A program made the position numbers and the translations under genes. From Burkholderiales bacterium (GTDB lineage Bacteria > Pseudomonadota > Gammaproteobacteria > Burkholderiales > Burkholderiaceae_C): 64,000 nucleotides of DNA. The stretch spans positions 133,492 through 197,491 of the forward strand of contig JADJCH010000004.1 in the NCBI GenBank assembly GCA_016703325.1, given 5' to 3'. Under the pieces are notes generated by a model. It did no database searches, was not told the DNA's origin, and saw nothing but the letters and a program-made list of their open reading frames with translations. Shown here piece after piece: positions 1-8,176 of this stretch (the stretch's first letter is position 1; each line of letters starts with the position of its first letter).

Positions 1-494
<494 letters not shown>

Positions 495-619
495 CGTGGT
501 CGGGTCAGGTCATCCGGTTGCGAAACATCCTCGCGCCCGGATGCGACCCGGCGCACCGTGCAGTCCGTCACTGCTCAGCGGTGCGGACTGTAGGTGTGAC
601 AAGCCCGTGTCCACCATGT

Positions 620-639
620 ACACAGTGGGGGAACTGTGT
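620..639. promoter_or_regulatory. Inverted repeat upstream of the ABC ATPase gene
   Basis: A perfect 7-bp inverted repeat ACACAGT/ACTGTGT with a 6-nt spacer, followed at about 643 by a third ACTGTG half-site. It lies in the 257-bp gap between two minus-strand genes, about 125 bp upstream of the ABC ATPase start, where an operator could sit. No regulator is identified. Confidence 0.3.
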
Positions 640-751
640 TGGCACTGTGCAGGGGAGGGGGCCGGTACAGCCTTCCAGCCCTCAGCGCAAGGTGGGGCGG
701 TGCGAGCTGTGATCTTTACCGCTGCCCAAGGGTTGCGACTCGAGGCGATTC

Positions 752-2119
752 TTACGAGCTGGGAGGTGATACGGGATCCAGTGGCAGCTCAAAGCGCTTC
801 AACAGCCCGGCAAAGTGCTCCCGCGTCCCCGCCGGCGCTCGGCCGGTGATGGCCAGGGCGGGGGGCTGTAGCAGCAGGGTCTCGATGCGGCTGCGCACCG
901 CTTCCCGGTCGACCGACTGCAGGGCTTCCAGCCGCTCGCGGTTCCCGCGCAGCCGGCCGAGCACGAACAGGTCCACCGCGGCTTCTTCCAGCCGGCGCAT
1001 CGGGCGCTCGCGGTCGTGCAGGCTGCGCACCAGCAACTGGTGGCGGGCCCGTTCCAGGTCGATGGCTTCCACACGATCGGCATGGCGGCGCAGCAGGGCC
1101 AGGGAGCCCTCCAGGAACTCCGGCAGCTGCTCCGGGCTGGTGGCGCCTTCCACCACGAACTGGCCACCCAGTTCCTGCTGTTCGGCCACGACGTTGATGT
1201 GGTAGGCCAGGCCGCGACGCTCGCGCAGTTCGTCGAGCATCGGTGAGCTCATGCCTTCGCCCAGCACCGCGGCGGCGACGGCATCGGCCGGCTGCAGCTG
1301 GTCGAGGCGGGCGATGGGCCAGCCGAGCACCACCTGGCTCTGGCTGCTGCCGCCGTGGCGCTTGATGCGCACACCGCCGATCCAGCGGGCCGGCTCGACC
1401 TGGTTGGGGGCGCCGGCAGCCAGGTGGCCGAAGCCGGCCTCCACCTCGGCCAGCAGGGCTTCGGCCGGCAGCGGCCCGGCCACCGCGACGATCAGGTTGC
1501 TGCCGCTGCAGCGCTGCTGCAGGTGGTCCAGCAGGTCCTGGCGGGTGAGTTTCTCGATGCTGCTGCGGCTGCCGATCACCGGTCGGGCAAAGGGGTGGCG
1601 GCCGTAGGCGGCCTGGTCGAACAGGCGCCAGGCCACCGCGTAGGCATCGTCCTCCACGTCGGTGAGCTCGTGCAGGATCACCTGCCGCTCGCGATCGAGC
1701 TCCTCCTGCGGGAAGGTGGGGTGCAGCACCAGGTCGGCCAGCATGCGCAGCAACGGCAGGGTGTGTGCGGCCAGCCCGCGCATCTGGTAGGCGGTGTGGT
1801 CGCGGTCGGTGTGGGCGTTGACCTCGGCACCCAGGCGTTCGGCATCCAGGTTGATCTGCTGGCAGTTGCGGGTGGCACTGCCCTTGAAGGCCATGTGCTC
1901 GATGACGTGGCTGATGCCGCCCCAGCGTGCCGGTTCATGCTGGCCGCCGCTGCGCAGGAACACACTCACGCTGACCCCGGGCGCCCCCGGTTGGTGGATG
2001 ACCAGCAGCCGCACGCCGTTGGACAGGGTGTGCACCCGGGTGTCGTCCGGCAGGTCCAGCAGGGCATCGAAGGGTTGGGCGGGCAAGATTGCGGGCGAAT
2101 GGGGGGGCAGGGCGGTCAT
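752..2119 (-). CDS. M16-family zinc metallopeptidase
   Basis: Insulinase-like (pitrilysin) peptidase of about 455 aa. The inverted zinc motif is present as HVIEH (H71, E74, H75), with the third ligand probably E151 in HELTDVEDD. Length fits a single-unit bacterial M16B peptidase (mitochondrial-processing-peptidase-like). No signal peptide is seen, so a cytoplasmic location is likely. The ATG at 2119 is preferred; the open frame runs further upstream but that extension overlaps ispD antisense and is not family-like. A CACAAT hexamer lies about 22 bp upstream on this strand. Confidence 0.9.
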   Translation of the reverse strand: MTALPPHSPAILPAQPFDALLDLPDDTRVHTLSNGVRLLVIHQPGAPGVSVSVFLRSGGQHEPARWGGISHVIEHMAFKGSATRNCQQINLDAERLGAEVNAHTDRDHTAYQMRGLAAHTLPLLRMLADLVLHPTFPQEELDRERQVILHELTDVEDDAYAVAWRLFDQAAYGRHPFARPVIGSRSSIEKLTRQDLLDHLQQRCSGSNLIVAVAGPLPAEALLAEVEAGFGHLAAGAPNQVEPARWIGGVRIKRHGGSSQSQVVLGWPIARLDQLQPADAVAAAVLGEGMSSPMLDELRERRGLAYHINVVAEQQELGGQFVVEGATSPEQLPEFLEGSLALLRRHADRVEAIDLERARHQLLVRSLHDRERPMRRLEEAAVDLFVLGRLRGNRERLEALQSVDREAVRSRIETLLLQPPALAITGRAPAGTREHFAGLLKRFELPLDPVSPPSS

Positions 2120-2171
2120 TGCGGGGTGAGGTTGGAGGCGGCATTGTGCGCGGCCCGCTTTGACCCGGCGG

Positions 2172-2177
2172 CACAAT
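2172..2177 (+). promoter_or_regulatory. -10-like CACAAT abutting the ispD start
   Basis: CACAAT ends 6 nt before the ispD ATG and no Shine-Dalgarno is visible. Transcription would start at or next to the start codon, suggesting a leaderless mRNA. No good -35 is seen. Confidence 0.3.
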
Positions 2178-2183
2178 GCGGTG

Positions 2184-2894
2184 ATGTTGATCGGATCCGC
2201 ACCCCGTTGTTTTGCCCTGGTTCCCTGTGCCGGTGTGGGCGCCCGTGCCGGGGTGGGGGGGCCCAAGCAGTACCACCCCTTGGCAGGCCGTCCGGTGGTG
2301 GCGCACACCCTGGCGGCGCTGGCGCAGGTGCAGCGGCTGGAGGCGATTCTGGTGGTGCTGTCGCCGCAGGACGAGCAGTTCGAGGCAGCGGTGCCCGCAT
2401 TTGCCGGTGAACGCGCCTGGGTGGCCCGCTGCGGCGGGGCCACCCGGGCGGAGTCGGTGCTCAACGGTCTGGCGGAGCTGCTGGCGCGTGGCGCCCAGCC
2501 GCACGACTGGGTGCTGGTGCACGACGCGGCGCGCTGCCTGATCACCCCGGAGGCGGTGGACCGGCTGATCAATGCCTGCCGCGACGACGAGGTGGGCGGC
2601 CTGCTGGCGCTGCCGGTGGCCGACACCCTCAAGCAGGAGCAGGCCGGTCGTGCCGTGGCCACGCTGGACCGGGCGGCCAAGTGGGCGGCGCAGACGCCGC
2701 AGATGTTTCGCCTCGGCCTGCTGATGCCGGCGTTGCGCCATGCGGGTGATGCGGTCACCGACGAGGCCAGCGCGGTGGAGTCACTGGGTCATGCCCCGCT
2801 GCTGGTGCGGGGGGAGGCCGGCAACTTCAAGCTCACCTGGCCGGAAGACTTTGTGCTGGCCGAACGGCTGATCCAGTCGGTCATTGCGAGCTGA
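2184..2894 (+). CDS. ispD: 2-C-methyl-D-erythritol 4-phosphate cytidylyltransferase
   Basis: Third enzyme of the MEP isoprenoid pathway, joining CTP and MEP to give CDP-ME. About 236 aa, the usual length. The N-terminal nucleotide-binding loop is visible as ALVPCAGVGAR (normally PAAGxGxR; the second Ala is Cys here), followed by GGPKQYHPLAGRPVVAHTL. VHDAARC and the late TDEASAVE are further family motifs. Start ATG 2184 is preferred over a GTG/ATG further upstream because it begins right before the conserved strand. ispF lies about 0.8 kb downstream with one gene between them. Confidence 0.95.
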   Translation: MLIGSAPRCFALVPCAGVGARAGVGGPKQYHPLAGRPVVAHTLAALAQVQRLEAILVVLSPQDEQFEAAVPAFAGERAWVARCGGATRAESVLNGLAELLARGAQPHDWVLVHDAARCLITPEAVDRLINACRDDEVGGLLALPVADTLKQEQAGRAVATLDRAAKWAAQTPQMFRLGLLMPALRHAGDAVTDEASAVESLGHAPLLVRGEAGNFKLTWPEDFVLAERLIQSVIAS

Positions 2895-3002
2895 TGTTAC
2901 GCACCGGGCGACGCCCGCTGCTTCCGGGCAGCGTATGCTCGCGGCCGAGCCGGCACCCGCCGGCCCTTAGTTTTCCTTTTCAACTCCCGAGAGAAACCAC
3001 CC

Positions 3003-3656
3003 ATGTCCGACAAGAAGACCGTCTGGATCGTCGACGGCGCCTATCTGTTCAACCACGGCCGCAGCAAGCCCTTTGACTACCTCAAGCTGAAGGCCGAGAT
3101 CGAGCGCGCCAACGGTGGCAGGCTGCACGAGGCGTATTACCTGAACACGGCGCCGGACGTTGCCACCGACAGCCAGAACGCCTTCCACAGCTGGTTGAAG
3201 TCCGCCGCCCCCCGGGGGCCGAAGATGCGGGTGCAGCTGTATTCGCTCAAGGACCTGAACTGCACCTGCCCGAGCTGCGGCAACGCCTTCAGCCGCTCGG
3301 TGCAGAAGGGGGTGGACGTGGGTATTGCCACCCTGATCATCAAGCTGGCCGCCCAGGGCGTGTACGACCGGCTGATCCTCTCGGCCGGTGACGGCGACTT
3401 CGAGGACGCCATCACCTACATCAAGTCGGACCTGCACAAGGAGTTCTGGCTGCACGGCGCGATGGCCAACCTGTCCACCGACCTGCAGTGTTATGCCGAC
3501 GAGGTGCTGTGGATCGACGACATGCACCCGGCGATCGACAAGGACAAGCCGGCGTCCAGCGGCGGTTGGTCCGGGGGCGGTTCGGGGTCCAGTCCGGTCT
3601 CAGGTTCAGGCTCCGGATCCAGCTCGGCCGCTTCCGCAGAGTCAGGCCGTGGTTGA
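3003..3656 (+). CDS. NYN-domain (LabA/DUF88-type) putative RNase
   Basis: 217-aa protein with a PIN-like NYN nuclease fold. The acidic clusters are visible: IVDGAYLF near the N-terminus (D11), KGVDVGIATLIIKL around residue 100 and LSAGDGDFEDAITYIK around 125. A CxC-x2-C cluster (CTCPSC) near residue 84 could bind metal. The last ~40 residues are a low-complexity Gly/Ser tail. The family cleaves RNA or is inferred to, but the target is unknown. The gene sits between ispD and ispF, an unusual interruption of a normally adjacent pair. Start ATG 3003 has GAGAGAAA just upstream. Confidence 0.8.
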   Translation: MSDKKTVWIVDGAYLFNHGRSKPFDYLKLKAEIERANGGRLHEAYYLNTAPDVATDSQNAFHSWLKSAAPRGPKMRVQLYSLKDLNCTCPSCGNAFSRSVQKGVDVGIATLIIKLAAQGVYDRLILSAGDGDFEDAITYIKSDLHKEFWLHGAMANLSTDLQCYADEVLWIDDMHPAIDKDKPASSGGWSGGGSGSSPVSGSGSGSSSAASAESGRG

Positions 3657-3684
3657 GCCTGTGGTAGGGGCTGTGGTGGAGGCC

Positions 3685-4188
3685 GTGGCAGTCCCATCCT
3701 CCCCGCTGCCGCCCTGGCGCATCGGCGAAGGCTGGGATGTGCACGCGCTGGTGCCGGGACGGGCGTTGAAGCTGGGTGGGGTGGAGATTCCCTTCGATCG
3801 GGGCCTGCTGGGCCATTCGGATGCCGATGCCCTGCTGCATGCCATCACCGACGCCCTGTTCGGTGCGGCCGGGCTGGGGGACATCGGCCGGCATTTCCCG
3901 GACACAGCCGAAGCCTTCCGGGGCGCCGATTCGCTGCAGCTGCTGGCCGAGGCGGGGCGCCGGGTGGCGGCCGAGGGCTGGTGCATCGGCAATGTGGACA
4001 GCAGCATCGTGGCTCAGGCGCCGCGCATGGCAACGCACATTCCGGCCATGCGCGAGCGCATCGCTGCGGCACTCGGCCTGGCGCTGAGCCAAGTGAACGT
4101 CAAGGCCAAGACCGCCGAGCGGCTGGGGCCGGTGGGCCGGGGCGAGTCGATCGAGGCCCACGCCGTCTGCCTGCTCTGGCGCCCTTGA
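3685..4188 (+). CDS. ispF: 2-C-methyl-D-erythritol 2,4-cyclodiphosphate synthase
   Basis: Makes MEcPP from CDP-ME 2-phosphate in the MEP pathway; trimeric and zinc-dependent. The metal ligands DxH are in RIGEGWDVHALV, with GHSDADALLHAITDALFGAAGLGDIGRHFPDT following and the TAERLGPVGRGESI region near the C-terminus. No in-frame ATG exists near the expected start. In-frame GTG codons occur at 3649, 3661, 3673, 3676 and 3685; 3685 gives about 167 aa, closest to family length. A start at 3649 would overlap the NYN stop by 8 nt and imply coupling. Confidence 0.9.
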   Translation: MAVPSSPLPPWRIGEGWDVHALVPGRALKLGGVEIPFDRGLLGHSDADALLHAITDALFGAAGLGDIGRHFPDTAEAFRGADSLQLLAEAGRRVAAEGWCIGNVDSSIVAQAPRMATHIPAMRERIAAALGLALSQVNVKAKTAERLGPVGRGESIEAHAVCLLWRP

Positions 4189-4336
4189 AGGTCCTGGACC
4201 GTTCTGGAGCGCCTTGAACTGCAGGGTGGGTGTTGCAGGCCCTGAATCCGTGTTGCCGACCGCCTTCGTCAGCCGGCCTTGTCCTTGACTCAGGCATCAT
4301 CTCCATCTTGAGTGGAACCGAGGATCGCAAGCGTCG

Positions 4337-5401
4337 ATGAAATCGCTGCAACTGTGGCTGGCTGTGCTGGGGGGCTTGGTGCTCGCGGCGGTGATTGCGC
4401 ATGGCACCTGGCAGGCGCGGCGTGCCGGGGGCGGTCGTCGCCAGTCCCTGCCGCCGGCAAGTCGCCACATGGAACCGGTGTTCGACGATGCCGGCACGGG
4501 GTCGCCGGAGTCCGCGGGAGGTAGCCAGGAACCTGCCGCGCCGCCGCTGGTGGTGCCCCCGGTTCGGCGTGCCCCCAGCCAGCCCCGGCTGGACGCCCGG
4601 GTCGATGCATTGGCCGGTCTGTCGGTGGAAGCGCCGGTGTCCGGCGAAACGCTGCTGGCCCATCTGCCACCCAGCCGGCGTGCGGGCGGCAAGCCCTTCT
4701 TCATTGAAGGCCGTGAACAGGGCAGCGGCGAATGGGAGGCGCCGACCGCGGGCCGCTGGTACCGCGAGGTGCAGGCCGGTGTGCAGCTGGCCAACCGGAT
4801 GGGACCGCTCAACGAGATCGAGTACTCCGAGTTTGTGCAGAAGATCCAGGCCTTTGCCGATGCGATCTCCGCCCTGCCGGATTTTCCGGACATGCTCGAT
4901 GTGGTGGCCCGGGCCCGTGAGCTGGACGCCTTTGCCGGCGCACACGATGCGCAGCTGGCGATGCGCCTGCAGCCGCAGCGCGGGCCCTGGCCGTTGCCCT
5001 TTGTGCAGGCCCATGCTGCGCGGCACGGTTTTGTGGCCGGCGCCACACCCGGGCGGATGGTGCTGCCTTCGGCCGAAGAGGGGGCGCCGGCCATGCTGGC
5101 CCTGCACTTCGATCCGCAGGCCGCGCTCGCCGATGACCCTCGTCAGGCTCGCATCGACGAGGTGTCGCTGGTGTTCGACGTGCCGCAGACTCCCGCGGGC
5201 GATCAGCCGTTCAACGCCTGGTGTGCCGCCGGGCGGGCCCTGGCGCTGGGACTGGACGCGCGGGTGAGCGACGACAAGGGCCAACCCCTGCCGACCGACG
5301 CCCTGGGCAAGGTGGGGACCGATCTGGGCAGTCTCTACGAGGAGCTGGCGGAACAGAACCTGCCGGCCGGTTCTCCTGCGGCGCGTCGTTTGTTCAGCTG
5401 A
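4337..5401 (+). CDS. ZipA-like cell-division protein
   Basis: 354 aa: one N-terminal transmembrane helix (residues ~5-25, LWLAVLGGLVLAAVIAHGTW), a Pro/Ala-rich linker to ~75, and a C-terminal globular region that resembles the FtsZ-binding ZipA domain (for example MLALHFDPQ and SLVFDVPQTP). ZipA anchors FtsZ to the inner membrane. In many Burkholderiales the ZipA-like gene lies between smc and ligA; here the neighbours are ispF and ygfZ, so this may be a paralogue or a relocated gene. The assignment is by overall architecture and is less secure than its neighbours. Confidence 0.6.
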   Translation: MKSLQLWLAVLGGLVLAAVIAHGTWQARRAGGGRRQSLPPASRHMEPVFDDAGTGSPESAGGSQEPAAPPLVVPPVRRAPSQPRLDARVDALAGLSVEAPVSGETLLAHLPPSRRAGGKPFFIEGREQGSGEWEAPTAGRWYREVQAGVQLANRMGPLNEIEYSEFVQKIQAFADAISALPDFPDMLDVVARARELDAFAGAHDAQLAMRLQPQRGPWPLPFVQAHAARHGFVAGATPGRMVLPSAEEGAPAMLALHFDPQAALADDPRQARIDEVSLVFDVPQTPAGDQPFNAWCAAGRALALGLDARVSDDKGQPLPTDALGKVGTDLGSLYEELAEQNLPAGSPAARRLFS

Positions 5402-5455
5402 TCCGACCGGCCGGGCGGGAGGGTCCTCCCGGCCCAGCCATCGGGCCCATTCAGA

Positions 5456-6421
5456 TCAGGCCGCCTCGGACTCGTGGGGCAGGGCATAGGGCAGCGGCTG
5501 CAGCCGCATTGCCGCCGCCTGCAGGTTGCCCAGGTGCAGGCTGCCTTCGGCGGTGGCCGCAATCTTCAGTTCGGCCAGCAGCAGCCATCCGCCCCCCGCT
5601 TCGGCAGGCAGCGCGGCAGCGTCGGCCACCTGGCCGCTGGGTTGGCGCTCATCACCGCTCCACCACACTTCCTGGCCGGGTTGAGCTGCCTCGGCGCTGC
5701 GCAGCAGGTAGCCGCGGCGCTTGAGTTTGCCCAGGTAATGGCTGCGCGCCACCACCTCCTGGCCGGGGTAGCAGCCCTTCTTGAAATCCACTCCGCCCAC
5801 CAGCTCGTAGTTCAGCATCTGTGGCACGAACTGTCCGCTGGTGGCGGCATGCACCATCGCCACACCGGAGGCCACTTCCAGCCAGTTCCAGGTTTCCGGG
5901 TCCAGGGCGGGCATTGTGCCCACCACCTCAGCGGCCCGCTCCTGCGGTCCGATCCAGAGCCACCGCGGCGCGGCCACCGCATCGGGCAGGCGGATCAGCT
6001 GACCGCCCGCCAGATCCACCTTGTCCCAGGTCTCGCCCGGGGCGGCGGCGCCCAGTGACTCGGCGGCACGTGGACCGGCCAGGCCCAGGGCACACAGGGT
6101 TTCGCCCGCGTCGACGAGCTGGGCCTTGGCGCGCAGCACGAACATGCGCAGGCGCTTCAGGGTGGGGTCGAGCAGGTCCCGACTGCAGGCCAGCCAGACC
6201 TCTTCAGGGCCCTGCTTGGCGTAGATCAGGCTGGCGAGCATGCGCCCCTGAGCGGTGCAGAAGGCGGCCAGGCGGGCCCGATGCAAAGGCTGCAGCTTGA
6301 CGTCGTTGCTGAGCTGGCCATGCAGAAAGGCCACGGCATCGGGGCCGGTGGCGCGGATCAGGCCGAGGTCGGTCAGCCGGCAGGCGCCGCCGGCCAGGGG
6401 TTGGGAGGCTGATGAGTCCAT
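5456..6421 (-). CDS. ygfZ: YgfZ/GcvT-domain folate-binding protein (Fe-S maintenance)
   Basis: About 321 aa. Contains the hallmark KGCYPGQEVVAR (consensus KGC[YF]xGQE), whose Cys is essential in E. coli YgfZ, plus FLHGQLSNDV near the N-terminus. YgfZ is a folate-dependent protein supporting repair or assembly of certain Fe-S enzymes such as MiaB. Start ATG at 6421-6419; an in-frame ATG at 6445 would overlap the divergent mltG start. The two starts are separated by only 22 bp. Confidence 0.92.
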   Translation of the reverse strand: MDSSASQPLAGGACRLTDLGLIRATGPDAVAFLHGQLSNDVKLQPLHRARLAAFCTAQGRMLASLIYAKQGPEEVWLACSRDLLDPTLKRLRMFVLRAKAQLVDAGETLCALGLAGPRAAESLGAAAPGETWDKVDLAGGQLIRLPDAVAAPRWLWIGPQERAAEVVGTMPALDPETWNWLEVASGVAMVHAATSGQFVPQMLNYELVGGVDFKKGCYPGQEVVARSHYLGKLKRRGYLLRSAEAAQPGQEVWWSGDERQPSGQVADAAALPAEAGGGWLLLAELKIAATAEGSLHLGNLQAAAMRLQPLPYALPHESEAA

Positions 6422-6427
6422 GCAGTC

Positions 6428-6435
6428 ATTATGAT
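6428..6435. promoter_or_regulatory. Overlapping divergent -10-like boxes between ygfZ and mltG
   Basis: Within the 22-bp gap, plus-strand TATGAT (6430-6435) ends 8 nt before the mltG ATG and minus-strand CATAAT (6433-6428) ends 6 nt before the ygfZ ATG. Neither gene has a Shine-Dalgarno in this space. This suggests face-to-face promoters producing leaderless mRNAs; -35 elements would lie inside the opposite coding sequences and are not obvious. Confidence 0.35.
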
Positions 6436-6443
6436 TTGGCCCC

Positions 6444-7508
6444 ATGGATCGGCATGTGGGTCGGGAATTGCAGCCAAGGGTGAAGACGCATTGCGCCGCG
6501 CGCGCGCAAGGTGGGCGTGTCGCCGCCTGGCTGCTCGCCCTGGTGCTGACGATCGCGGCGCTGGGCGCAACCCTGGGGTGGTGGCTGCAGGCACCGCTGT
6601 CGCTGTCGCAGCCGGTCATCGAATTCGAGGTGGAACCCGGCCAGACACCGCGCGACATCGTGCGCAACCTGAACGAAGCCGGGGTGCAAACCTCACCGTT
6701 CTGGCTCTACCAGTGGTTCCGCTGGTCGGGGGATGCCCGCGCCATCCGCGCCGGCAGCTACGAGATCACCGCAGGGGTCACCCCGCGCAGCCTGCTGCGC
6801 AAGCTGGTGGTGGGCGACGAGAGTCTGGCCCTGTTCCGCCTGATCGACGGCTGGACCTTCCGGCAGGTGCGTGCCGAACTGCAGCGCAACCCCACCTTGA
6901 AGCCCCAGACCCAGGGCCTCAGCGATGCCGAGGTGATGGCCTCCATCGGCGCTGCCGGCGTTTTACCGGAAGGACGCTTCTTCCCGGACACCTATGCCTA
7001 CTCCAAGGGCAGCAGCGATCTGGCGGTGCTCCAGCGGGCCTACGCGGCCATGCAGCGGCGCGTCGATGCGGCCTGGGCGCAGCGGCCCGCCGGCAGCCCG
7101 CTGAAGTCGCCGGACGACCTGCTGAAGCTCGCCTCGATCGTCGAGAAGGAAACCGGCCGCGCGGCCGAGCGGGGCCTGGTGGCCGCGGTGTTCCTGAACC
7201 GTTTGCGCATCGGCATGCCGCTGCAGACCGACCCGACGGTGATCTACGGCCTGGGCAGCGGCTTCGACGGCAACCTGCGCAAACGCGACCTGCTCACCGA
7301 TGGGCCCTTCAACACCTACACCCGCCAGGGGTTGCCGCCCACACCGATCTCCATGCCGGGGCGGGATTCACTCTGGGCGGTGGTGCGCCCGGCCGAGAGC
7401 AAGGCCCTGTACTTCGTCGCCCGGGGCGACGGCAGCAGCGAATTCAGCGAGACCCTGGCCGAACATAATCGCGCCGTGGACAAGTACCAACGCAGGACCT
7501 CGCCGTGA
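6444..7508 (+). CDS. mltG: Endolytic murein transglycosylase MltG (YceG)
   Basis: 354 aa. One N-terminal membrane helix (residues ~27-50, AWLLALVLTIAALGATLGWW), then a LysM-like region and the YceG catalytic domain. ASIVEKETG carries the catalytic Glu, followed by LQTDPTVIYGLG and the GLPPTPISMPG motif. The enzyme cleaves nascent peptidoglycan strands and is thought to set glycan length. It heads a tight chain with tmk and holB, the tmk GTG overlapping its stop (GTGA). Start ATG 6444; a downstream GTG near 6480 is an alternative. Confidence 0.94.
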   Translation: MDRHVGRELQPRVKTHCAARAQGGRVAAWLLALVLTIAALGATLGWWLQAPLSLSQPVIEFEVEPGQTPRDIVRNLNEAGVQTSPFWLYQWFRWSGDARAIRAGSYEITAGVTPRSLLRKLVVGDESLALFRLIDGWTFRQVRAELQRNPTLKPQTQGLSDAEVMASIGAAGVLPEGRFFPDTYAYSKGSSDLAVLQRAYAAMQRRVDAAWAQRPAGSPLKSPDDLLKLASIVEKETGRAAERGLVAAVFLNRLRIGMPLQTDPTVIYGLGSGFDGNLRKRDLLTDGPFNTYTRQGLPPTPISMPGRDSLWAVVRPAESKALYFVARGDGSSEFSETLAEHNRAVDKYQRRTSP

Positions 7509-8176
7509 ACGGCCCCGATCAGATGGGGCAGGCAACCGCAACCGCAACCGCAGCCCGGTCGGGCCCGGCGGGCTGCTTCGTGACGGTCGAAGGCATCGAC
7601 GGTGCCGGCAAGACCACCCATGTGGAGGCCATCGCACAACGCTGGGCTGGGCGCGGCCTGGAGGTGCTGCGCACCCGGGAGCCGGGCGGCACCGCGCTGG
7701 CCGAAGCGCTGCGCGAATTGTTCCTGCACCGGGAGATGGACGCCCTCACCGAGGCGCTGATGGTGTTCGCTGCCCGGCGCGATCACCTGGTCAAGGTGAT
7801 TGAACCGGCGCTGGCGCGGGGGGCCGTGGTGCTGTGCGACCGTTTCACCGATGCCACTTTCGCTTACCAGGGCGGGGGCCGGGGGTTCGATCTGGCCGTG
7901 CTCGGGCAACTGGAGGCCTGGGTGCAGCAGGGGCGCCAGCCGGACCTGACGCTGTGGTTCGACCTCGATCCGCAGGTGGCGGCCCGGCGCCGTGCCGCAG
8001 CCCGGGCGGCTGACCGGCTGGAGGCGGAGTCGATTCACTTCTTTGCCCGCGTGCGAGCCGCCTACCTGGCACGCTGCGAGGCTGCACCTGGCCGGTTTGC
8101 GAGGCTGGAGGCCGGCGGTACACCGGCGCAGGTGGCTCTGCAGATCCGGGCGGTGCTGGAGCAGCGCGGATGGTGA
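7505..8176 (+). CDS. tmk: Thymidylate kinase
   Basis: Phosphorylates dTMP to dTDP. P-loop EGIDGAGKTT at residues ~29-38, REPGGT with the DR-type substrate region, and CDRFTDATFAYQGGGRG further on. Start GTG 7505 overlaps the mltG stop by 4 nt; ATG 7523 is an alternative. Residues 10-17 are an ATATATAA stretch encoded by a short hexanucleotide repeat and are not part of the fold. 223 aa including this extension, slightly long for the family. holB overlaps its 3' end. Confidence 0.95.
   Translation: MNGPDQMGQATATATAARSGPAGCFVTVEGIDGAGKTTHVEAIAQRWAGRGLEVLRTREPGGTALAEALRELFLHREMDALTEALMVFAARRDHLVKVIEPALARGAVVLCDRFTDATFAYQGGGRGFDLAVLGQLEAWVQQGRQPDLTLWFDLDPQVAARRRAAARAADRLEAESIHFFARVRAAYLARCEAAPGRFARLEAGGTPAQVALQIRAVLEQRGW
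7532..7555 (+). repeat. Hexanucleotide repeat (GCAACC)x3 + GCAGCC in tmk
   Basis: Four tandem hexamers encode alternating Ala/Thr just after the tmk start. Unit length is a multiple of three, so copy-number change would alter protein length but not frame. Confidence 0.75.

Noticed and set aside
638..660. A sigma-54 promoter suggested by TTGGCAC in the region upstream of the ABC gene
   Set aside because: The downstream TTGC element at the required spacing is absent, and the motif is on the strand away from the ABC gene.
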